From the NCBI RefSeq assembly GCF_018446385.1, contig NC_055987.1, positions 4,547,705 through 4,611,704 of the forward strand: 64,000 nucleotides of DNA, given 5' to 3'. The DNA is from Zingiber officinale (lineage: Eukaryota; Streptophyta; Magnoliopsida; Zingiberales; Zingiberaceae). The notes beneath the pieces are model-generated. The model ran no database searches. It was not told the origin of the DNA and saw only the letters and a program-made list of their open reading frames with translations. Below are positions 52,452-61,060 of the stretch, in pieces. Each line of letters opens with the position of its first letter. Position 1 is the first letter of the stretch. Both the position numbers and the translations under genes were made by a program.

Positions 52452-53760
52452 TCACCCAACTCTATAAGGCTGGAGATGATTTGCACTCCATGGTCGATCC
52501 AGCTGCCGTCCGTCTTCATCCTCCAAATAGTAAGCTCCCGAGCGGAGCATTTCGATGATTTTGAAAGGCCCCGCCCACGGAGCTTCTAGCTTGCCGACAT
52601 CACCGACCGGCTTCACTTTCTTCCAGACAAGATCGCCGACGTGGAATGATCTTGGGATTACGCGCCGGTTGTAATTTTGCTTCATCCTTTGACGGTACGC
52701 CATCAGCCGGACGGATGCCTTGACTCTCTCTTCTTCGACCAAATCCAGCTCTATGTTCCTCCGCTCGGCGTTGTTGTCATCATAATTCTGGATCCGAGCG
52801 GACTCGACGCCAACTTCGACAGGAATAACCGCTTAGCCGTTATACACCAGGTGGAAAGGCGTGACGCCCGTCCCTTTCTTTGGAGTCGTTCAGATGGCCC
52901 ATAAGACGCCCGACACTTCATCCACCCAACTTCCTCCCAAATGGTCGAGCCGAGCACGCAGAATACGAAAAATTTCCCGATTAGCTACTTCAGCTTGACC
53001 ATTGCTTTGGGGGTATGCTACGGACGTGAAGTGTTGCTCGATGCAATAGCTTTGACACCAATCTTCGAGCAATTTTCCGGTAAACTGCCGTCTGTTGTCG
53101 GAAACTAGTCGGCGAGGGATGCCGAACCGACAGATGATGTGCTGCCATATGAACTTTTTGACCATCTGTTCGGTGATCCTGGCTAGTGGCTCGGCCTCCA
53201 CCCACTTGGAAAAATAATCGACCGCCACTAGCAGAAATTTCCGTTGTCCGGTCGCCATAGGAAATGGACCAACGATATCCATTCCCCACTGATCGAACGG
53301 ACATGAGACTCTTGATGCCTTCATTTCCTCTGCCGGTCGGTGGTAGAAGTTATGGTACTTCTGGCATGAAAGGCACGTCGACACGGTCCGAGTGGCGTCT
53401 GCTTGTAAGTTTGGCCATAAGTACCCGGCCAACAGGATCTTCTTAGCCAGCGATCGTCCGCCCGGATGCCCTCCGCATGATCCTTGATTTACTTCTTGGA
53501 GTGTGTAAGCCGAGTCCTCCGAGCTCACGCATTTCAACAACGGGCGTGAGAAAGCCTTCTTGTAAAGCTGATCGCCGATGAGTGTGAACCGACCGGCTCT
53601 CCTCCTTAGCAGCTGGGCTTCATTCTGATCGGACGGTGTAGCGCCCGAGCGCAGAAACTCCGTGATGGGTGTCCTCCAGTCGCTCGGAAACGTAAGGCCT
53701 TCCATACGGTCGACGTGCGCCACCAACAATACTTGTTCAATTGGCTGCTGAATGGCGATC
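52452..53760 (-). pseudogene. integrase region of element D
   Basis: Minus-strand frame from about 53729: MLVAHVDRMEGLTFPSDWRT, QGSCGGHPGGRSLAKKIL, CLSCQKYHNFYHRP, WGMDIVGPFPMATGQ, LVSDNRRQFTGKLLEDW and PQSNGQAEVANREIFRI. Both catalytic Asp and the Glu are present. A frameshift near 52900 and an in-frame stop near 52833 separate it from the C-terminal part (52742 to 52452, KVKPVGDVGKLEAPWAGPFK). It is the best preserved integrase of the three Tat elements. Confidence 0.75.
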
Positions 53761-53879
53761 GGCGTTATTGAGCTCGCGAGTTTGGCTAACTCATCGGCCG
53801 CCTGATTTTCTGCTCTAGGTATCTTCTGGACAATGATTTCTCTAAAATTGGCTTTAAGCTTCTCGAAAGCTTCAGCGTA

Positions 53880-54770
53880 GAGCTTGAGCCGAGCACTGTT
53901 GATTTCGAAGGTACCAGAGAGCTACTGAGCGACCAACTGGGAATCCGAATGAAGCGTTACCCGACCGACACCCACATGCCGTGCTGTCTGCAAGCCGCCT
54001 ATGAGGGCCTCATACTCTGCTTCATTGTTTGTAGCTTTATAATCCAGCCGGACGGATAAGTGCATATTTTCTTCTTGAGGAGAGAGCAACAGTATTCCAA
54101 TCCCGCTTCCGAGCCGAGTGGATGATCCGTCCACAAATATTTTCCACATAGCTTCCGGCTCTGAATTCTGCACCTCAGTCACAAAATATGCCAAGGACTG
54201 CGCTTTGATTGCCGAGCGGGGCTGGTATTAGATGTCAAATTCACTTAACTCCGTTGTCCATTTGATGAGCCGCCCGGACGCTTCTGGATTCAGTAATACA
54301 CGCCCGAGCGGGCTATTGGTTTTGACAATGATGGTATGCGCCAGGAAGTATGGATGAAGGCGCCGAGTGGCGAGGACCAGAGCGAAAGCCAGTTTCTCGA
54401 GCCCGGTGTAGCGAGATTCAGCATCTTTTAAAATATGGCTCAAAAAATACACAGGCTCTTCTCCGCTCGGCCTTACTATTGCTGAGCCGACGGCTTGTTC
54501 AGTAGAAGATAAGTAGATACAAAGTGGCTCGCCTGCAGCCGGCTTGGCTAATACCGGGAGAGAGTTCAGATATGCCTTCAAATCTTCGAACGCCCGATCG
54601 CATTGTTCGTCCCAGTGAAACTTGGTGGCTTTGCGCAAGATTTTGAAAAAAGGTAGGCTCCGGTCGGCGGTTTTTGAGATGAATCTGGACAGAGCAGTTA
54701 TCCGACCGGTCAAGCGCTGCACTTCCCTCAAATTTCTTGGGGGTGACATGTTTTGTAGAGCTTTCACCTT
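53880..54770 (-). pseudogene. RNase H regions of element D
   Basis: The minus-strand frame 54767-54228 carries LREVQRLTGRITALSRFISK, FHWDEQCDRAFEDLKAYL and the RNase H segment EPVYFLSHILKDAESRYTGL. After a stop (54230) the second RNase H follows: FVDGSSTRLGSGIGILLLSP, NNEAEYEALIGGL, HSDSQLVAQ. Confidence 0.75.
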
Positions 54771-54775
54771 GCTGG

Positions 54776-55160
54776 GATTGGCTTCGGGCAGAGGATAAAA
54801 GTCTTGCTGATCTATCCGGGGCAGAGGATAAAAGTCTTTCGGGCAAGTTTTGTTGAGATCCCGAAAATCTATGCATACTCTCTACTTGTTGCCCGGCTTG
54901 GAGACTAATACTACGTTTGCCAGCCAGTTCGGGAACTGCAGCTCGCGTATATGGCAGGCTTCCAGAAGCTTCTTCAGCTCCGCCCGGATGATGGCATTCT
55001 GCTCGGCGCTGAAATATCTTTTTCTCTGTTTTACTGGCCGAGCGTCCGGTCGGACGTGGAGCTCATGCTGCGCAATACTTGGTGAAATTCCGGGCAGCTC
55101 ATGTGTCGACCAGACGAAAACATCATGGTTTCTTCGGAGGCATTGGATCACCTCTTATTT
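54776..55160 (-). pseudogene. reverse transcriptase of element D, catalytic core deleted
   Basis: Minus strand: the RT entry (DVFVWSTHELPGISPSIAQH, HIRELQFPNWLANVVLVSK) is followed by a CIDF and PKDFYPLP-type remnant and then jumps directly to ANPSKVKALQNMSPP. The palm with YVDD is absent. The junction has the 20-bp direct repeat GGGCAGAGGATAAAAGTCTT at 54786-54805 and 54819-54838. Confidence 0.8.
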
Positions 55161-55771
55161 CTGATTTGCCTCAAGATCGGACGCGATGAATGTCGTGGCC
55201 TCCGATCGGGTCGGGTGTATTTGCACTTCCTCTTTTTCTTCGTAAACTAAAGAGGGAGGCTTTTCAGTTATAGCATTCACCTCGATCCGTGGCGACTTCC
55301 GAGCTGAATTTGCTTCTGCTCGGACCATTTCGACGTAACATCGCCGAGCTGCCAGTTGATCTCCCCGTACTTCTCCCACTTTGTCTTCGACGGGGAACTT
55401 GATATTCTGGTGGAAGGTGGAGACGGCCGCCCGGAACTCGCTGAGCGCCGGTCGTCCCAAAATGACGTTGTATGACGAGGGAGAGTCGACCACCACGAAA
55501 TTTGTTGTCTGCGTCCTCCTGAGCGGCTCTTCTCCCAGTGAAATAACCATCCAGATTTGTCCGACCGGCAGGACTTCATTGCCCATAAACCCGTAGAGGG
55601 GGTAGTCATGGGCAGCAGCTCGGCGCGGTCAATTTGTAGTTGATCGAACGCCTTTTTGAATATTATGTTGACCGAGCTTCCTGTGTCAATAAAAATGCGG
55701 TGAATAGTGTAGTTGGCTATTACCGCTTTGATGAGCAGAGCGTCTTCGTGGGGCACTTCAACTCCTTCCAA
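55161..55771 (-). pseudogene. aspartic protease region of element D
   Basis: The minus-strand frame has HRIFIDTGSSVNIIFKKAF with the DTG active site, then QLQIDRAELLPMTTP. A frameshift near 55590 is followed by NFVVVDSPSSYNVILGRPAL and the link to RT (EEVQIHPTRSEATTFIASDL). Confidence 0.7.
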
Positions 55772-55899
55772 GTCCCCCGCCCAAAACTGATTTCGGGTCC
55801 GTTCGCTCGTTCCTGGCTGCAGCCGACCGCATGGATCTGGAGCTGCCGGACGCTCGCCTTCCTTGCTCGGTTGGAATCTCCTCCGGTCGGCCCGCCAGC

Positions 55900-57049
55900 A
55901 ATAATGTTGATCTCGCCTCGGGAAGTATTACTTCTATTTTCTTCTTCCAGAGCGGATGGTCGGGACCGTTCTCTTGACATTCGGCGATTCTCCAGCCTCG
56001 GAGAGCGATGCCGATCGGAGTATGTTGTTGTCGCCTGTCGGCTTGCGTCCGATCGGCTTCATGAGTTCTCTGTCGCCTGTCGACTGAGGGAGACCGTCGG
56101 CCGCCATTCCGGGGAACGGGATGAGCAATTAAGGGAAGACTTCGTTACCTCTTGCACGTGAGACCTGGCATGGGGGGAGCGGATTGCTTCGGCCCTCGAT
56201 CCTCTGGGCGGCTGATGAGCAGCGTGCTGTTTCCGCTCGACAGGAGGAGCCCGCTCGGTTGGAGTTTCTTTTTTCCGGGCTGCTTGGGCTTCCTCCACGT
56301 TGATGTATTCGTTGGCCCGGTGTAGCATGTGGTCGTAGTCTCGGGGCGGCTTCCGGATGAGCGATCGGAAGAAATCCCCATCCACTAGGCCTTGTGTGAA
56401 GGCATTCATCATGGTCTCCGAGGTGGCCGTTGGAATATCCATGGTCACTTTGTTGAACCGCTGGATGTAAGCTCGGAGCGATTCACGGGCTTCTTGTTTG
56501 ATGGCGAACAGACTAACGCTGGTTTTTTGATAGCACCGACTGCTTGCGAAGTGGTGGAGGAAGGCCGTTCGGAAGTCCTTGAAATTTGTGATTGACCCAT
56601 CCGGCAGCCTCCGAAACCATCGTTGAGCCGATCCAGAGAGGGTGGTTAGAAAAACTCGACACTTCACCCCATCGTATATTGGTGAAGGGTAGCAGTGTTG
56701 TCGAATTTACCCAGATGATCATCCGGATTGGTGGTCCCATTGTATTCGCCGATCGTCGGAGGAACATAGTGCTTGGGCAAAGGATCCTTCAAGATGACTT
56801 CTAAGAATTGGCGATTAATCCGCTCGGGCGATGCGTCCGCTCGGGGGGCTTTCCCTTTTTTGTCGTCTCGTCTTGGCCTTTCATCAGAAGAAGATCCCCT
56901 ATCTCGATTGGTTGCTGCGGCCTCAGGAGTGCGAAATAGGGCCCGGTGGAACGCAACGGTGGCTTGAGGTGCTTCCGCTCGGCCATCAGATGCTGAGGTT
57001 GCTTACTGCTCTGGCCGCTCGGCTGTTGCCTTCTGTTTTTGCTCCACAA
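55900..57049 (-). pseudogene. gag region of element D
   Basis: The minus strand from about 57049 has the N-terminal HLMAERKHLKPPLRSTGPYF. The longest piece, 56667-56059, has GSAQRWFRRLPDGSITNFKD, SVSLFAIKQEARESLRAYIQ and MMNAFTQGLVDGDFFRSLIR. The zinc-knuckle segment seen in B is not evident. Several frameshifts. Confidence 0.7.
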
Positions 57050-57155
57050 GCTTGGCGGCCCTCAACTCGATCAGAGCGTCGAGTTCCTCCGTGGAGAGCG
57101 TTACCGTGTGTTGTCGTCCAGTCTCGTCCATTGTTTCCGTTCGGATGCAGGAGCG

Positions 57156-57176
57156 TTCCCACAGACTGCGCCAATT
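57156..57176 (-). other. primer binding site of element D
   Basis: On the minus strand AATTGGCGCAGTCTGTGGGA follows the LTR end GGATCA. It matches the TTGGCGC.GTCTGTGGGAA type known from Tat-lineage elements. Confidence 0.65.
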
Positions 57177-57912
57177 TGATCCTGTTCGAATGCTGAATCA
57201 ACGGACGCTGGGCACGTGGCGCTCCCCGGCTGCTGACGTGGATCTTCGACTGGTTGCACGAACCTTCGACGCTCAAGTCAGGCAAGCAAGTAATGAAAAA
57301 AGTGGCTCCAAAGGTGTCCAACGCGTACCTCCGGCGAAGTATAAGGCTCTTTATATAGAGCGGTGGAGAAGCGAGTGTACACTTACCGAGGTGTATACGT
57401 GTCAGCGGCTCATACCCCAGTAAGGACTTGTCAGTGAGCTTACCTGACCCATACTGCTACAGTTCAAGCATGTCCTCGATGGGACAGCGAAACCCCCTGT
57501 CATAAGATTTGCAGTATGACCTATATGTGGAACATACTCGCTGTCAGAAAAAGATGTCCCTTGTCCTTTTGCCCTTACTCCCTGGAGAGAGTCCGACCGG
57601 CCGGCTTCCAAGACATCCGGCCGGACGTATGCGGTGGTTTACTTGGGGAGATTCTTACTCCCATGCTTTGTGGAGACTGTTAGCAGTGCTACCTGATGGC
57701 TTTGGCCGAGCGTGCAATCCGATCGGCCCTGCGATCTTGTCCGCAGAGCGCCGGAACCCTGACTTTCGACGAGACACTTTCAACCATCAACTAGACACCG
57801 GCCGACCGCCCAGCCGGTCGAACCTGCCCCTCTCCGACCGACCATCTGCTACTTTGACTTCCACATGGCGTTGACTCCTCCGGACGGGACCCCTGTTCTT
57901 ACAACCGGATCA
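57177..57912 (-). repeat. 5' LTR of element D
   Basis: 736 bp between TGATCCTG and ACCGGATCA, with TATA (CTCTATATAAAGAGCC on the minus strand) near 57348-57363. It shows the empty site of solo LTR G: GTGTATACGTGTCAGCGG around 57390-57407. Confidence 0.9.
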
Positions 57913-57962
57913 ATATTCATCTTAAATATTTTATCTATTTTAGGTTTGAATAAATATTCAAG

Positions 57963-58008
<46 letters not shown>
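57963..58008. repeat. (TA)n microsatellite
   Basis: An uninterrupted run of more than 20 TA dinucleotides about 50 bp outside element D. Confidence 0.95.
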
Positions 58009-58012
<4 letters not shown>

Positions 58013-58095
58013 TAATTTTATTTTTTAAAAAAAATCTGATAAAACAAAAGGAAAGAATATTATTTTATTTTCGATGATGCCCCGAATGAAATATA

Positions 58096-58103
58096 TGACG
58101 TCA
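58096..58103. promoter_or_regulatory. TGACGTCA palindrome (bZIP/TGA-type site)
   Basis: A perfect TGACGTCA about 760 bp upstream of the probable transcription start of the zinc-finger gene. Such sites bind bZIP factors. Function here is inferred from sequence alone. Confidence 0.35.
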
Positions 58104-58395
58104 ACATTTTATTTTATTTTTTTATTACGGAAAGAATAAGCATATCTTTTTTGGAATATTAATTATTGCCATAATTCTTTATTTATTCGAGGCACGCGAC
58201 CTTACTTCTTCTAATTCAATCGAACAACGAATAATGAGTCAGGTACGTCTCGGGTACTCTTATATGACTGGTTAGTGTCGAGCCGAAAGCGAGATGTCCG
58301 CTTCATCGTTCGTTGCGATTCGAGCGGGCGAAACGAGCCGCGATGATCCACGAACCGAACCCGGTTTAGGAGGCAGCGCGAAGCGCATGGCTCGC

Positions 58396-58403
58396 CACGT
58401 GTC
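58396..58403 (+). promoter_or_regulatory. ABRE/G-box CACGTGTC
   Basis: CCACGTGTCC contains the ABA-response core ACGTGTC within a G-box, about 460 bp before the probable transcription start. Arginine-rich TZF genes of this family are often ABA- or stress-induced in other plants, which fits, but it is not shown here. Confidence 0.45.
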
Positions 58404-58828
58404 CACGACTCCATAAGGATAATTATTTCGCACCGAATACGCGTCGATCTGCCGTTGGCCACAATTGCATCCGGGAACCACAGCTATCGCGACGCTGACG
58501 CGATGTCCACTTCGCCGCTGCCGGGTGGGCCGCTTATCGTTTCGTTTGGGTTCGTTTCATTGTTGTTGGGATTTGGTTTCATTTTAGTTTCATTTTGGCT
58601 TCGTTTAGGGAGTAGGAAGCAGGCAGCTGCCTTCTGTTAGTCGAATCGTTGACCGGAAGACCGCTATAATAAAATTATTGTGGTCTCTTTTATTTTAGTC
58701 CTCTGTGTAAGATATTGTTTGTTGCATCCTTTGTCAGTGTATTTTCGGTCCCTCCTTGGTTGTATCTAGCGAATTCGAGGTTGTTCGGGGGTGGAAGAGT
58801 AAATTTGGCAGGACCTTTTGCCTTCCTT

Positions 58829-58836
58829 GTATAAAC
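58829..58836 (+). promoter_or_regulatory. TATA box of the CCCH zinc-finger gene
   Basis: GTATAAACTAT lies about 30 bp before a C/A-rich probable start region (CCTCACCTACAAAAAGG near 58850-58866). Confidence 0.6.
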
Positions 58837-58938
58837 TATTCGCCCCATCCTCACCTACAAAAAGGACCAAGCACCGAAACATCTTCACCTCTTCCGCACA
58901 CAAAGATCTGTTGGTTTCTTCGGTTTCATCGATCTCCT

Positions 58939-59052
58939 GTAAGAATCCTTTCTCTGCTTCGTCTTACTTTGATTTATATATATATTTTTTGGTTTTTTTT
59001 TTTGATGATTTGATCGCCCTTTTATGGAGGTTTTCGTTGATTTGTGGATAAG
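58939..59052 (+). other. probable 5'UTR intron of the CCCH zinc-finger gene
   Basis: The donor is CTG-GTAAGAA-like (TCCTGTAAGAATCC, GT at 58939). A T-rich tract (58978-59000) and a candidate acceptor GATAAG ending at 59052 follow, 13 bases before the ATG at 59066. If spliced, the upstream in-frame ATG at 59024 is removed, which favours the MCGG start. The acceptor context is weak, so this is a prediction. Confidence 0.5.
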
Positions 59053-59065
59053 GTCAAGGAAGGAC

Positions 59066-61060
59066 ATGTGTGGCGGCCTCCGGAAAGTTTCTCCGCCGGC
59101 TGGCGAAGATCCCAAGCATCCGCCGGTGGCGGAGGATGCTGCGCTGCTCCTAGAGCTTGCTGCTTCAGATGACGTCGCTGCCTTCAAGCGGGCAGTGGAG
59201 GAGGGACGGCCGCTCGATTCCTCCGCTCCCTGGTACGTTCGTTCTCCCGGCCGAGGTATGGGATACCAGCAGCGTACGCCGCTTATGATTGCGGCCCTCT
59301 ATGGTAGCACCGCCATCATCGACTACATCCTCGCCGCACGTCCCGCTGAGGCTGCCCGGAGCGCTGCCTCCGACGGCACCACGGCTCTCCACTGCGCCGC
59401 TGCCGGCGGCTCCGCGGATTCTCTCGATGCCGTCAAGCTCCTGATCGGCGCCTCAGGGGACGCCGTCGATGCCCTCGATGCGAGCGGCAACCGCCCTGGT
59501 GACGTCATCGCCCGGCAGTTTTCGAACAGCGTGGCTAAATCTCTCGAAGTTATCCTAAAGGCCCCGTGTTGCCCTAGTGTCGCATCGCCAAATAAGGAAG
59601 AGACGGCTAAACAAGGAGAGAAGAAGGAATATCCGTTGGATTTGACGCTACCCGACATCAAGACCGGGATTTACGGCACCGACGAGTTCCGGATGTATAC
59701 TTTCAAGATCAAGCCGTGCTCTCGGGCTTACTCCCACGATTGGACGGAGTGCCCCTTTGTACATCCTGGCGAGAACGCCCGGCGCCGAGATCCGCGAAAG
59801 TTATCGTATAGCTGCGTTCCGTGCCCTGAGTTCCGCAAAGGATCTTGCCGGAACGGCGATTCCTGCGAGTACGCCCACGGCGTGTTCGAGAGTTGGCTCC
59901 ACCCTGCTCAGTATCGGACTCGGCTGTGCAAGGATGAGACCGGCTGCAATCGTCGGGTTTGCTTCTTCGCCCACAAACAAGAAGAACTTCGATCCGTGAA
60001 TCCCTCGGCGGCATCAGTTGGCGGAATGGTGTTGCCCTCGTCGAGGTCGTCGTCGCCAGGCCTTTCTTCTCTGGACATGGCCACGGCGTTCATGATGATG
60101 CAGCAGCCCGGTTCTCCCATGTCCCCCTCGGCTTCGTCAGCTTCATCGCTGTGGATGAACCCAACCGGCGGTGCCATGACACCTCCAGCCTTGCAGTTGC
60201 CGAGCAGCAGACTGAAGGCTTCGCTGAGTGCCAGAGACATGGATTTCGACCTCGATTTACTCGGATTGGAAGGATATCAGCAGAAGCTCATCGATGAAAT
60301 CACCAGAACTTCGTCACCCCGTGCAAATTGGGGCTCGAACAACCTAGCGGAAGCATCTCGCTCTTCCGAACTCAGCGATATGTTGAGGCATGTAGACCCA
60401 TCGCTGCTAACTCAGTTGCAGGGTCTCTCCATGAGGCAGTCAGCTCCTCAATACCAATCCGCGCCTGGTCTCCAAAAGCACCAGTCGCAGTTGCTCTCTG
60501 GAATCGGAGGCGGCCTTTCTTCTTCCCCGCCGGTGAACGCGACGTCATCGTTTGGCCTCGACCCCTCCATGGCGAAAGCCATGATGAACTCGAGGGCTTC
60601 TGCTTTCGCCAAGCGAAGCCAGAGCTTCATCGATCGTGGGACATCTACCGGCCGCTCGTCTACCCTCTCCCCAATCACTGCTCCACATGCGGCCGACCTC
60701 ACGGACTGGGGCTCGCCGGGCGGTAAGCTTGATTGGGGCATCCAAGAAGAGGAGTTGTCGAAGCTGAGGAAATCTGCCTCCTTTGCCTTCCGTGGCAACC
60801 AAGCAGCCACCTTTGGAGGCGTCTCCGCCACAGCCGCTGCCACCCTGCCGTCCACGATTGACGAACCGGACTTATCCTGGGTGCAATCTCTGGTAAAGGA
60901 TGCTCCTATGGCACCAATTGGACAGAGACTCTCCGCTGCCGGCGGTGAGCAGCAAAACGGCTACCAACTTAGCACCGGCGGTGAGCAGCAAAATGGCTAC
61001 CAACTTAGCACCGGTGGTGACGTCTTCTCTCCATGGGCGGAGGAGAAGATCATGGCGTAA
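59066..61060 (+). CDS. ankyrin-repeat, arginine-rich tandem CCCH zinc-finger protein (RR-TZF family)
   Basis: A plant-specific family that binds RNA (and in some members DNA), shuttles between nucleus and cytoplasmic granules, and acts in stress, ABA or salt responses (Arabidopsis SZF1/SZF2 group). From the start MCGGLRKV the protein has 664 residues, within the usual range. Residues about 70-165 contain two ankyrin-like repeats ([40 protein letters not shown]). The Arg-rich motif ([19 protein letters not shown], then RRRDPRK) is at 218-246. Zinc finger 1, CX7CX5CX3H, is at 253-271; finger 2, CX5CX4CX3H, is at 288-303. The 16-residue spacer between them is the family signature. Ser-rich and Met/Gln-rich regions follow. 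Near the C terminus [11 protein letters not shown] resembles the family's nuclear-export/terminal motif. No coding intron. An in-frame ATG at 59024 would add 14 residues (MEVFVDLW...). It lies inside the predicted intron and lacks family similarity, so 59066 is preferred. Confidence 0.93.
   Translation: MCGGLRKVSPPAGEDPKHPPVAEDAALLLELAASDDVAAFKRAVEEGRPLDSSAPWYVRSPGRGMGYQQRTPLMIAALYGSTAIIDYILAARPAEAARSAASDGTTALHCAAAGGSADSLDAVKLLIGASGDAVDALDASGNRPGDVIARQFSNSVAKSLEVILKAPCCPSVASPNKEETAKQGEKKEYPLDLTLPDIKTGIYGTDEFRMYTFKIKPCSRAYSHDWTECPFVHPGENARRRDPRKLSYSCVPCPEFRKGSCRNGDSCEYAHGVFESWLHPAQYRTRLCKDETGCNRRVCFFAHKQEELRSVNPSAASVGGMVLPSSRSSSPGLSSLDMATAFMMMQQPGSPMSPSASSASSLWMNPTGGAMTPPALQLPSSRLKASLSARDMDFDLDLLGLEGYQQKLIDEITRTSSPRANWGSNNLAEASRSSELSDMLRHVDPSLLTQLQGLSMRQSAPQYQSAPGLQKHQSQLLSGIGGGLSSSPPVNATSSFGLDPSMAKAMMNSRASAFAKRSQSFIDRGTSTGRSSTLSPITAPHAADLTDWGSPGGKLDWGIQEEELSKLRKSASFAFRGNQAATFGGVSATAAATLPSTIDEPDLSWVQSLVKDAPMAPIGQRLSAAGGEQQNGYQLSTGGEQQNGYQLSTGGDVFSPWAEEKIMA
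60941..61012 (+). repeat. 36-bp in-frame tandem duplication near the 3' end of the CCCH gene
   Basis: Two copies (60941-60976 and 60977-61012) encode [12 protein letters not shown] twice. They differ by one base (AAACGG/AAATGG, silent). The near identity indicates a recent slippage event. It lies after the conserved WVQSLVK motif. Confidence 0.95.

Larger units (their letters stand above)
25907..57912 (-). mobile_element. Element D: Ty3/gypsy Tat-lineage retrotransposon hosting a four-level nest
   Basis: The outer ends TGATCC/GGATCA are flanked by ATATT at 25902-25906 and 57913-57917. It lies on the minus strand: 5' LTR 57177-57912, primer site, gag, protease, truncated RT, RNase H, integrase (to 52452), tandem array (52050-51345), an antisense gene (28702-30866) and the 3' LTR (25907-28047). 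Insertions are G in the 3' LTR and E between antisense gene and array. Removing them leaves about 10.5 kb. Loss of the RT core makes it non-autonomous. Confidence 0.9.

Noticed and set aside
59024..59065. Upstream in-frame ATG of the CCCH gene as the main start
   Set aside because: The 14 added residues do not look like the family N terminus, and the ATG falls within a predicted 5'UTR intron.
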